A stretch of 7,257 nt of DNA, from the NCBI GenBank assembly GCA_934661715.1, contig CAKUJL010000078.1, forward strand, positions 1 to 7,257. Direction: 5' to 3'. This DNA comes from an uncultured Oscillospiraceae bacterium (GTDB taxonomy: Bacteria > Bacillota > Clostridia > Oscillospirales > Oscillospiraceae). The notes below the pieces were generated by a model that saw nothing but the letters and a program-made list of their open reading frames with translations, had not been told where the DNA came from and did no database searches. Position 1 is the first letter of the stretch; each line of letters starts with the position of its first letter. Positions 1 to 4,478 of the stretch are shown piece after piece. The position numbers were made by a program, and so were the translations under genes.

Positions 1-74
1 TGGAGCAGGGTACGGGAATCGAACCCGCCTCTGTGGCTTGGGAAGCGACCGTTCTACCGATGAACTAACCCTGC
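1..74 (-). tRNA. tRNA-Gly, anticodon CCC
   Basis: Read on the minus strand the sequence folds as a complete tRNA of 74 nt including an encoded CCA. The 7-bp acceptor stem GCAGGGT/ACCCTGC is perfect, the D stem is GTTC/GAAC, and the T arm has the loop TTCGATT closed by GCGGG/CCCGT. The anticodon loop is TTCCCAA, which places CCC at positions 34-36 and so reads GGG glycine codons; the discriminator base U73 fits bacterial tRNA-Gly. The anticodon stem GTCGC/GCCAC contains a C-C mismatch (tRNA positions 29 and 41; window positions 47 and 35), which is unusual. Everything else is canonical, so I regard it as a real gene. Confidence 0.96.
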
Positions 75-89
75 GTCATTTACCACGCT

Positions 90-118
90 ATCATACCATT
101 GGGTGGGGAAAAATGCAA
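90..118 (-). promoter_or_regulatory. Sigma-A promoter of the tRNA-Gly gene
   Basis: On the minus strand, TTGCAT (118-113) and TATGAT (95-90) are separated by 17 nt, and the -10 box is preceded by TGG, an extended -10 element. The predicted start lies near 83, leaving a leader of about 9 nt before the mature tRNA 5' end at 74. Position and spacing are near ideal. Confidence 0.75.
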
Positions 119-154
119 CCGTTTTTTGTCGAAGGATGCCATCCGGCGAAAAAA

Positions 155-184
155 TTGCCGCAAACGCGGGAAGTGTGATAGAAT
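155..184 (+). promoter_or_regulatory. Putative promoter of the amidohydrolase gene
   Basis: TTGCCG (155-160) and TAGAAT (179-184) are separated by 18 nt, with an extended -10 TGA just before the -10 box. The predicted start is near 191, about 22 nt before the ATG at 213. The -35 box is weaker than the -10. Confidence 0.5.
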
Positions 185-212
185 AGAGAAAAACGCAAAG
201 CAGGTGACGCAA

Positions 213-1499
213 ATGAAATACGCACTCACAAACGGCGTGATTCTCGACGGGGCGAAGGACATGCAGCCGCAGACCGGGAAAACGGTTCTGATCGACGGGG
301 AGAAAATCGCCGCCATTGTTCCGGACTCCGCCGGTATGTCAGGCTACACGCCGATTAACCTCAAGGGAAAATACCTGATGCCGGGCCTGATCAACATGCA
401 CGTGCATCTGGCGGGGAACGGAAAGCCCCAGAAAAAGCAGCGCGACAACGAAGCCCTCGTCAAAAAGATCATGGCAAGCGGCCTTACCCGCGCCGTGGCC
501 TACAAAATGGTCAGGGATTTTGCCAAATTGGAGCTGCTCAGCGGCGTGACGACGATCCGCACCGTGGGAGGACTCGGCAATTTCGATACCAGACTGCGCG
601 GCGACATTGCCGCCGGACGCGCGGCGGGGCCCCGGATTCTGGCTGCTAATCAGGGTGTTTCCGTGCCCGGCGGACATATGGCGGGCTCGGTTGCGATCGC
701 GGCGCATTCGCCGGAAGAGGCGCTGAAGATCCTTGCGCAGGCAGAGTCGGAGGGCGTCGACCTCGTCAAGCTGATGATCACGGGCGGCGTTCTCGACGCG
801 AAGGAAAAGGGCGTGCCGGGGGAACTCAAAATGCCGCCGGAGATGGTCAGGGCCGTCTGCGAAAAAGCGCACAGGGACGGCTACACGGTGGCCGCGCACG
901 TCGAGTCTCCTGAGGGCGTGAAGGTCGCGCTTCAAAACGGCGTCGACTCCATCGAGCATGGCGCGAAGCCGGACGAGGAAATGATCGCGCTGTTCAAATC
1001 CCGCGGCGCGTTTCTCTGCACGACGATCTCTCCCGCGCTTCCCTATGCGCTGTTTGACCGCAGCGTCTCGAACGCGTCCGAGGTCGAGCAGTACAACGGC
1101 AACGTCGTCTTCGAGGGCATCATCGACTGCGCAAAGGCAGCGCTGGCAAACGACATTCCCGTCGTGCTCGGAAACGACGTCGGCTGTCCGTGGATCACGC
1201 AGTACGATTTCTGGCGGGAGCTGTTTTATTTCCACAAATACGTGGGCGTTTCGAACGCCTTCGCGCTGCACACCGCGACGCAGAGGGCCGCAAGCTGCGC
1301 GGGGCTCGGCGATGTGACCGGCGCGGTGAAAGAAGGGCTGCACGCAGACCTCATCGTCACGAAGGAAAATCCCCTCGAGGACCTGCGGGCGCTGCGCCAT
1401 GTCGACCTCGTGATGGCAGACGGCAGGCTTTATGACGCACCGAAATTCAAGACAAACGCCGTCGTTTCCCGCGAACTCGACCGCTATCTGACAGACTGA
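213..1499 (+). CDS. Amidohydrolase family protein (imidazolonepropionase/Xaa-Pro dipeptidase-like)
   Basis: This 428-aa protein is a metal-dependent hydrolase of the amidohydrolase superfamily, of the group related to imidazolonepropionase and to bacterial Xaa-Pro dipeptidases. An N-terminal beta-sandwich part (about 1-57) leads into the TIM-barrel. The first metal-binding strand carries H63-x-H65 in LINMHVHLAG. K186 in VDLVKLMITGGV is the expected carboxylated bridging lysine. H229 (AAHVES) and H249 (SIEHG) are the further histidine ligands, and D322 (VLGNDVG) is the catalytic aspartate. The C-terminus has the typical GLHADLIV...NPLED returning to the sandwich domain. No signal peptide is seen, so it is probably cytoplasmic. 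I chose the ATG at 213 because AGGTGA at 202-207 sits 5 nt upstream; the frame is open back to an ATG at 99, but that extension is basic, unlike the family, and precedes the promoter. The substrate cannot be told from sequence; a peptide or cyclic amide is likely. Confidence 0.88.
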   Translation: MKYALTNGVILDGAKDMQPQTGKTVLIDGEKIAAIVPDSAGMSGYTPINLKGKYLMPGLINMHVHLAGNGKPQKKQRDNEALVKKIMASGLTRAVAYKMVRDFAKLELLSGVTTIRTVGGLGNFDTRLRGDIAAGRAAGPRILAANQGVSVPGGHMAGSVAIAAHSPEEALKILAQAESEGVDLVKLMITGGVLDAKEKGVPGELKMPPEMVRAVCEKAHRDGYTVAAHVESPEGVKVALQNGVDSIEHGAKPDEEMIALFKSRGAFLCTTISPALPYALFDRSVSNASEVEQYNGNVVFEGIIDCAKAALANDIPVVLGNDVGCPWITQYDFWRELFYFHKYVGVSNAFALHTATQRAASCAGLGDVTGAVKEGLHADLIVTKENPLEDLRALRHVDLVMADGRLYDAPKFKTNAVVSRELDRYLTD

Positions 1500-1500
1500 A

Positions 1501-1535
1501 AAAACCGGGCGATCCAAAACGGATGGCCCGGTTTT
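1501..1535. terminator. Bidirectional intrinsic terminator between convergent genes
   Basis: A 10-bp perfect stem (AAAACCGGGC, 1501-1510, with GCCCGGTTTT, 1526-1535) continues after one G-G mismatch into four more pairs around the loop AAAAC. The A run at 1498-1504 and the T run at 1532-1535 give a U-tract in both directions. It lies 1 nt after the amidohydrolase stop and 7 nt beyond the nitroreductase stop, so it can serve both genes. Confidence 0.9.
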
Positions 1536-1542
1536 CCTATGC

Positions 1543-2067
1543 TCAGGTATAAATGATGTAGTCCGCTTTTCTGGGAGCCGGTGCGGGAAGCTCGCCCTTG
1601 ACGTAGCCGAGGATGCAGTTTCCGACGCCGGCATACTGCTCGCCGACGCCCCATTTTTTCATCAAAGCCCTGCCCTCATCGGTCTCAAAGGCTTCCTTTG
1701 CGCGGTTGATCCAGCACGAGCCGAGACCGATGGCGCTTGCGGCCAGCTGGAGGTTTCCGAGCACGAGAGAGCCGTCCTGCACATAGGTAGGAATCGTCGA
1801 ATCCGCGAATACGACGAGCACCGTCGGCGCCCCATAGAACGGGTGCGCGTTGGGGTCACCGAGCACGGCGGCGTTCATGCGCTCGAGCTGTGCGACCGTC
1901 TCGGGGTCCTGTACGACGACGATCTTGCCCGCCTGTCTTCCCATGGCGCTGGGCGCCCAGGTTCCGGCCTGCGCGACGGCGTCGAGCTCTTCCTTTGTGA
2001 TCTGTCGGGATTCATAGCTGCGGCAGCTTCTGCGGGCGGCGATGGCCTGCAATACTTCGTTTGTCAT
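1543..2067 (-). CDS. Nitroreductase family protein (FMN-dependent, small form)
   Basis: This 174-aa protein belongs to the nitroreductase family of flavin enzymes, which transfer electrons from NAD(P)H via FMN to nitro compounds, quinones or other acceptors. The N-terminal RRSCRSY (12-18) is the FMN-phosphate binding segment, APSAMGRQ (38-45) is the second conserved flavin contact (APSxxNxQ in relatives), and the hydrophobic helix LGNLQLAASAIGLGSCWI (103-120) with GLGSCWI is typical. The end is a short GYVKGELPAPAPRK segment. The length is near the family's lower range. The ATG at 2067 has AGGAG 8 nt upstream (window 2076-2080). It starts 24 nt after the birA stop and is probably co-transcribed with it, so it may come under biotin control; a link to biotin chemistry is unproven. 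Its physiological substrate is unknown. Confidence 0.9.
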   Translation of the reverse strand: MTNEVLQAIAARRSCRSYESRQITKEELDAVAQAGTWAPSAMGRQAGKIVVVQDPETVAQLERMNAAVLGDPNAHPFYGAPTVLVVFADSTIPTYVQDGSLVLGNLQLAASAIGLGSCWINRAKEAFETDEGRALMKKWGVGEQYAGVGNCILGYVKGELPAPAPRKADYIIYT

Positions 2068-2091
2068 AGAAAAAACTCCTTTCCAGAGTGG

Positions 2092-3063
2092 TTATACATA
2101 TCCATAGAGACCGCGGACGGAGACCTCGCCGGAATCGACCGCGCCGCGCGTTCCGTCCGGATATTCGACCAGAAGCTCCGCGTCCGGCCCGATGCCGACG
2201 GCCTTTGCCGGGATCGCCTCTCCGCCGCGCAAAATCTGAATGTCCCGGCCCACGGTGAGGCAGCGCTCGGAAAACGCCTGCACCCACGCGTCTTTCCGCG
2301 TGAGAAATTCCTCGCGCATCCGGTGAAGCTCCCGCAGAAGCGCTGCTGCAATGGCATTCACATCGACGCATTCGCCGGTCTCGAGCCGAAGCGACGTCGC
2401 CATGTCGAGCTCCGGCGGAAAAGCCGCCTGGTTGCAGTTGACGCCGATGCCGACGACAACATACTCGGGCTCCTGCGTCTCAAGCGACATCGAAAGCTCG
2501 GTCAGAATGCCGCAGAGCTTTTTCCCGTTTAAGACGGGGTCGTTCGGCCACTTGATCCCGGCCTGCATCCCGGTCGTCTGCTGGACGGCATTGCACACGC
2601 AGAGCCCCGCCAGCGCGGTCAGATGCAGAAGCTGCGAGGCCGGAACCTTCGGGCGCAGCAGAAAGCTCAGATACAGCCCGCCGGACTCGGACAGAAAGCT
2701 TCTTCCCCGCCGGCCGCGTCCTGCCGTCTGCCGCACGGAAAGGACCGCCGTGCCGTCGGGCGCGCCGCTTGAGGCCAAAGCCTTCAGATAATTGTTGGTC
2801 GAGTCGACCTCGGGCAGAACGATGATGCGCTCCCGCCAGGAGACGTCCTTCAGCTTTTCGTCCAGTGCCTGCTTCGTCAGCGGCTTCGTGCGCAGCCGGT
2901 AGCCCCGCCGCGTCGCGGCCTCGATATCATATCCGTCCGACCGCAGCGCTTCGATGGCCTTCCATACGGCGGCTCTCGTCACGCCAAGGGCCTTGCACAG
3001 CTGCTCGCCGGAGACGGGCTCGTCGGCCTGCTCCAGCAGCGCCAGAACGTCCTGTTTCGTCAT
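2092..3063 (-). CDS. birA: Bifunctional biotin-[acetyl-CoA-carboxylase] ligase / biotin operon repressor
   Basis: BirA activates biotin with ATP to biotinyl-5'-AMP and transfers it to a lysine of biotin carboxyl carrier domains; this long form also binds DNA. Of its 323 aa, about 1-60 form a winged helix-turn-helix (LCKALGVTRAAVWKAIEAL at 22-40, then the wing GYDIEAATRRGYRL). The catalytic domain follows: DSTNNYL (87-93), the adenylate-binding loop GRGRRGR (115-121), KWPND (171-175) and KKLCGIL (181-187), which holds the catalytic lysine. A C-terminal SH3-like domain (about 270-323) is complete. Length matches group II BirA. The start ATG has AAGGAG in a good position (window 3071-3076). It is divergent from bioY across a BirA-type operator, and upstream of a nitroreductase in one operon. 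One residue to note is Pro176 after KWPND, where I or L is more usual. Function is secure. Confidence 0.96.
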   Translation of the reverse strand: MTKQDVLALLEQADEPVSGEQLCKALGVTRAAVWKAIEALRSDGYDIEAATRRGYRLRTKPLTKQALDEKLKDVSWRERIIVLPEVDSTNNYLKALASSGAPDGTAVLSVRQTAGRGRRGRSFLSESGGLYLSFLLRPKVPASQLLHLTALAGLCVCNAVQQTTGMQAGIKWPNDPVLNGKKLCGILTELSMSLETQEPEYVVVGIGVNCNQAAFPPELDMATSLRLETGECVDVNAIAAALLRELHRMREEFLTRKDAWVQAFSERCLTVGRDIQILRGGEAIPAKAVGIGPDAELLVEYPDGTRGAVDSGEVSVRGLYGYV

Positions 3064-3074
3064 AAAAATTCTCC

Positions 3075-3103
3075 TTGTAATTTGGATGGAGATCTGCTAT
3101 ACT
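3075..3103 (+). promoter_or_regulatory. Sigma-A promoter of bioY
   Basis: TTGTAA (3075-3080) and TATACT (3098-3103) are separated by exactly 17 nt. The predicted start near 3110 falls inside the left half of the BirA-type palindrome, so bound repressor would cover the start site. The -35 box also lies just upstream of the birA ribosome binding site on the other strand. Confidence 0.75.
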
Positions 3104-3106
3104 CCT

Positions 3107-3134
3107 ATTGTAAACCACAAAACGAAAAAATCAA
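3107..3134 (-). promoter_or_regulatory. Sigma-A promoter of birA
   Basis: On the minus strand, TTGATT (3134-3129) and TACAAT (3112-3107) are separated by 16 nt. The -10 box lies wholly within the left operator arm, and the -35 box touches the right arm. The predicted start is near 3100, leaving a leader of about 37 nt before the birA ATG. This makes birA autoregulation likely. Confidence 0.65.
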
Positions 3135-3143
3135 GTTTACAAT
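3107..3143. promoter_or_regulatory. BirA operator (bio box)
   Basis: The perfect 9-bp inverted repeat ATTGTAAAC (3107-3115) and GTTTACAAT (3135-3143) is separated by 19 nt. This matches the known BirA-binding half-site TTGTAAACC/GGTTTACAA seen across bacteria, although from memory the usual gap between the half-sites is a few nucleotides shorter. It lies between divergent birA and bioY and overlaps both predicted promoters, so one holo-BirA dimer could repress biotin uptake and BirA synthesis together. Confidence 0.88.
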
Positions 3144-3155
3144 TCAGGAGGTACC

Positions 3156-3713
3156 ATGAAAACCCGAACAATGATTCTCTGTGCGCTCTTTGCCGCGCTG
3201 ACGGCGATCGGCGCGTTCTTCAAAATTCCGTTTGCCCTCGCCGCCATTTCGATGCAGTTCTTCTTTACCGCGATGGCGGGCGTGCTGCTCGGCGCGGGAT
3301 ATGGAGCGCTGTCACAGGCGGTGTATGTGCTCGTGGGGCTCGTCGGCGTGCCGATTTTCGCGCTGGGCGGTGGCTTTTCCTACGTGTTCCAGCCGACGTT
3401 CGGGTTTCTGCTCGGGCTGATCCCCTGCGCGTTCGTGATCGGAAAGCTCGCCAAACGGCCCTTGACCTTCTGGAAAACGGCGGCTGCCATGCTTGCGGGA
3501 CTCGCGGTTTTGTACGCCGTGGGCGTACCGTATATGGCGCTGATCGCAAACGGCTATCTGGGAAAGGGCCTGACATTCTGGCAGGTGCTGCGCAGCGGTA
3601 TGCTCATCTATCTTCCGGGTGACATGCTGAAGATCGCCGCAGCCAGCGCCCTGTGCGTCGCCGTGACGCGCCGGATGCCCGCCGCTTTTGCTCTGCCGCA
3701 GCAAAAAGCTTAA
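3156..3713 (+). CDS. bioY: BioY, biotin-specific substrate-binding subunit of an ECF transporter
   Basis: BioY is the membrane S-component that binds biotin and hands it to the shared ECF energy-coupling module (EcfA1A2T), or in some organisms works alone. The 185-aa protein is almost entirely hydrophobic with about six transmembrane helices, beginning MKTRTMILCALFAALTAIGA. Family signatures are visible: the loop GGGFSYVFQPTFGFLLG (71-87) and PGDMLK (154-159) near the end, both typical of BioY. AGGAGG (3146-3151) stands 4 nt before the ATG. It is divergent from birA across a BirA-type operator, which independently supports the biotin assignment. No ecfAT genes are in the window, so the coupling module must be encoded elsewhere. 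No clear terminator follows; transcription may run into the small RNA region. Confidence 0.93.
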   Translation: MKTRTMILCALFAALTAIGAFFKIPFALAAISMQFFFTAMAGVLLGAGYGALSQAVYVLVGLVGVPIFALGGGFSYVFQPTFGFLLGLIPCAFVIGKLAKRPLTFWKTAAAMLAGLAVLYAVGVPYMALIANGYLGKGLTFWQVLRSGMLIYLPGDMLKIAAASALCVAVTRRMPAAFALPQQKA

Positions 3714-3764
3714 TGTAATGTTGCCACAAAACCCCGGAAAAGTCAATCCGCCAGCCGGACTGCC

Positions 3765-3793
3765 TTGACAAGGTGCGGAATGTGGACTATACT
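3765..3793 (+). promoter_or_regulatory. Sigma-A promoter of a small RNA
   Basis: TTGACA (3765-3770), a perfect -35, is followed after 17 nt by TATACT (3788-3793). Only a short terminated transcript lies downstream and there is no ribosome binding site, so this promoter points to a non-coding RNA. Confidence 0.8.
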
Positions 3794-3806
3794 GAACATG
3801 CGAAGG

Positions 3807-3834
3807 GTGCTACCGGCAAACAGGCGGCTCCCCA
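3807..3834 (+). repeat. Leader repeat, small-RNA copy
   Basis: GTGCTACCG (3807-3815) and GGCGGCTCCCCA (3823-3834) recur on the opposite strand at 4240-4232 and 4217-4206. The gap between the two blocks is 7 nt here and 14 nt in the other copy. Since each copy lies at the start of its own predicted transcript, both RNAs carry the same sequence, not complementary sequences. Confidence 0.85.
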
Positions 3835-3845
3835 GAATCATGGTT

Positions 3846-3892
3846 AAGAAGTAACCGCCATCTGTGGAAGGAGTGGGCGGTTACTTCTTTTT
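3846..3892 (+). terminator. Intrinsic terminator of the small RNA, probably shared with the toxin mRNA
   Basis: A perfect 14-bp stem (AAGAAGTAACCGCC, 3846-3859, with 3876-3889) encloses a 16-nt loop and ends in a run of five T (3888-3892). On the minus strand the same hairpin includes the stop codon of the toxin gene (3883-3881) but is followed by few T, so stopping in that direction may be less efficient. Confidence 0.88.
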
Positions 3893-4138
3893 GCTGTTAC
3901 AGACCTTGGGCAACACCGCGCAATTGCGTCTTCGCGCTTCGGCGGATCTTTTTCGCCAATTCTTCGGTTTGAAAAACGGGAAATACATACAGTATTCCTC
4001 CGTTTTCCAAACCTTGACTTGACGAAAAATCTCTCGCCGAATCTGCTTGCCGAATTGTGCGGTGTTGCCCTTGATAACGAGGCTGATCACACTGACCATG
4101 AGAATACAAAACTGGAACAAGTCCGCGTATGTAACCAT
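3881..4138 (-). CDS. Putative small membrane toxin (holin-like toxin type)
   Basis: The 85-aa product begins MVTYADLFQFCILMVSVISLVIKG. The start MVTYxDLFQF followed by one membrane segment (about 7-22) resembles the small proteins annotated in Clostridia as holin-like toxins (Hol-Tox), toxins of type I systems that damage the membrane when made in excess. The basic end NSKKK, with the stop inside the terminator stem, also fits my recollection of that group. Family members are usually much shorter (about 30-45 aa); here some 55 residues of Arg/Lys-rich sequence lie between the membrane segment and the end, encoded by a large imperfect palindrome. The ATG at 4138 has a G-rich Shine-Dalgarno (AAAGGGGGG, 4156-4148) 9 nt upstream. 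It converges on a small RNA. Alternatives are a degenerate relic whose tail arose by rearrangement, or a chance frame after the first 25 residues. Confidence 0.6.
   Translation of the reverse strand: MVTYADLFQFCILMVSVISLVIKGNTAQFGKQIRREIFRQVKVWKTEEYCMYFPFFKPKNWRKRSAEARRRNCAVLPKVCNSKKK
3908..4070. repeat. 163-bp imperfect palindrome inside the toxin gene
   Basis: The arms meet near 3989. The outer 18 nt (3908-3925 with 4053-4070) match at 17 positions. Inner blocks TTCGGCG (3938-3944 with 4035-4041), TTTTTCG (3949-3955 with 4023-4029) and a 14-nt block (3966-3979 with 4000-4013, 13 matches) keep almost the same register. As RNA it would form one long hairpin. It looks like an inverted duplication, because both strands encode a similar peptide beginning GNTAQ. 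Confidence 0.85.
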
Positions 4139-4143
4139 AATCT

Positions 4144-4240
4144 GCGGCCCCCCTTTCTATAGTCGGAGGGCACAAAAAGACGTTTCTCCCTCCGCGAAAG
4201 CGCGATGGGGAGCCGCCCGCTTGCCGTTTATCGGTAGCAC
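4144..4240 (-). promoter_or_regulatory. Structured 5' leader of the toxin mRNA with a Shine-Dalgarno-sequestering element
   Basis: The leader of about 100 nt starts with the repeat shared with the small RNA (4240-4206). Its segment GCGGCTCCCC (4216-4207) can pair over 10 bp, with one G-U, with GGGGGGCCGC (4153-4144), the ribosome binding site. The two hairpins in between, CGCG/CGCG (4193-4204) and a 7-bp stem 4164-4170 with 4188-4194, share two bases at 4193-4194 but can otherwise nest inside that pairing. Such a fold would keep the toxin untranslated. The pairing is visible in sequence; its use in the cell is inference. Confidence 0.55.
4206..4240 (-). repeat. Leader repeat, toxin-mRNA copy
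   Basis: This is the minus-strand partner of the repeat at 3807-3834. Block GTGCTACCG is at 4240-4232 and GGCGGCTCCCCA at 4217-4206, with AAAC shared in the spacer. It begins only about 7 nt after the predicted toxin -10 box. Confidence 0.85.
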
Positions 4241-4247
4241 CGCAGCC

Positions 4248-4276
4248 AGTTTACCATACTTCGGCAAAAACTGCAA
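4248..4276 (-). promoter_or_regulatory. Putative promoter of the toxin gene
   Basis: On the minus strand, TTGCAG (4276-4271) and TAAACT (4253-4248) are separated by 17 nt, with an extended -10 TGG just before the -10 box. The predicted start is near 4241, so the transcript begins with the leader repeat. It is weaker than the small RNA promoter, as expected where antitoxin must be in excess. Confidence 0.55.
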
Positions 4277-4327
4277 GCCTTGTCTGATGTGCAGAAAATC
4301 AAGCGCTTCATTTGTCTAAAATCTTTC

Positions 4328-4356
4328 TTGACACCGAATCCCATAAACAGTACAAT
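4328..4356 (+). promoter_or_regulatory. Sigma-A promoter of rny
   Basis: TTGACA (4328-4333) and TACAAT (4351-4356) are separated by exactly 17 nt. This is a near-consensus promoter. The predicted start near 4363 leaves a leader of about 116 nt before the rny ATG. Confidence 0.85.
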
Positions 4357-4383
4357 AGATAATTGGAATTCGTATAGCCGCCG

Positions 4384-4439
4384 ACCGGGCGAAGGGGAGC
4401 TCGTTCGCGGTTTGACTTATTCATTCCGGCCCGCCGGAA
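4384..4439 (+). other. Two hairpins in the rny 5' leader
   Basis: The first stem pairs ACC and GCGAA (4384-4393, with two bulged G) with 4404-4411 around a 10-nt loop. The second, TTCCGG (4424-4429) with CCGGAA (4434-4439), is a perfect 6-bp stem with a CCCG tetraloop. Neither is followed by a T run, so they are not terminators. They could stabilise the mRNA 5' end or mediate feedback by RNase Y; nothing in the sequence decides this. Confidence 0.45.
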
Positions 4440-4478
4440 AACACCCAATACTGTGAAAAGGAGGTGTGTTCGCAACTT

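Larger units (their letters stand above)
3800..3892 (+). ncRNA. Putative antitoxin small RNA of a type I toxin-antitoxin locus
   Basis: A strong promoter and a strong terminator bracket a transcript of about 93 nt with no ribosome binding site and no coding capacity beyond a start-stop of four codons (ATG at 3840, TAA at 3852). Its 3' half is the terminator hairpin, which is also transcribed on the other strand as the end of the toxin mRNA, so the two RNAs are complementary over at least 45 nt. This convergent layout is that of txpA/ratA, bsrG/SR4 and Fst systems. Its 5' part (GTGCTACCG 3807-3815; GGCGGCTCCCCA 3823-3834) repeats the leader of the toxin mRNA and is complementary to the toxin Shine-Dalgarno region. 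The exact 5' end is predicted from the -10 box. The function is inferred, not shown. Confidence 0.65.

Noticed and set aside
122..154. Imperfect T-run/A-run hairpin upstream of the amidohydrolase as a terminator
   Set aside because: The T run is at the 5' side for the + strand, and on the minus strand the hairpin is followed by A rather than T. Stem pairing is also interrupted.
99..212. N-terminal extension of the amidohydrolase from the ATG at 99
   Set aside because: The 38 added residues are Lys/Arg/Cys-rich and unlike the family. The ATG at 213 has its own ribosome binding site, and the likely promoter lies at 155-184, inside the extension.
339..1634. Long minus-strand frame opposite the amidohydrolase gene
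   Set aside because: It is an Arg/His-rich antisense frame caused by high GC at third positions, with no recognisable motif, and it overlaps well-supported genes on both sides.
3714..3764. Terminator after bioY
   Set aside because: Only a 4-bp stem (TCCG/CGGA) without a T run is present, so read-through is more likely than a missed terminator.
3864..4022. 52-codon + strand frame from a GTG at 3864 through the palindrome
   Set aside because: It would start inside the terminator loop of the small RNA and has no start with a correctly spaced ribosome binding site. It is noted only as the mirror image of the toxin tail.
3897..4175. 92-codon minus-strand frame overlapping the toxin gene
   Set aside because: It has no membrane segment, no plausible ribosome binding site and no recognisable family, and is out of frame with MVTYADLFQF.
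4464..4478. GTG at 4464 as the rny start
   Set aside because: It lies within the Shine-Dalgarno AAGGAGGTG. The ATG at 4479 gives the canonical membrane anchor and family length.
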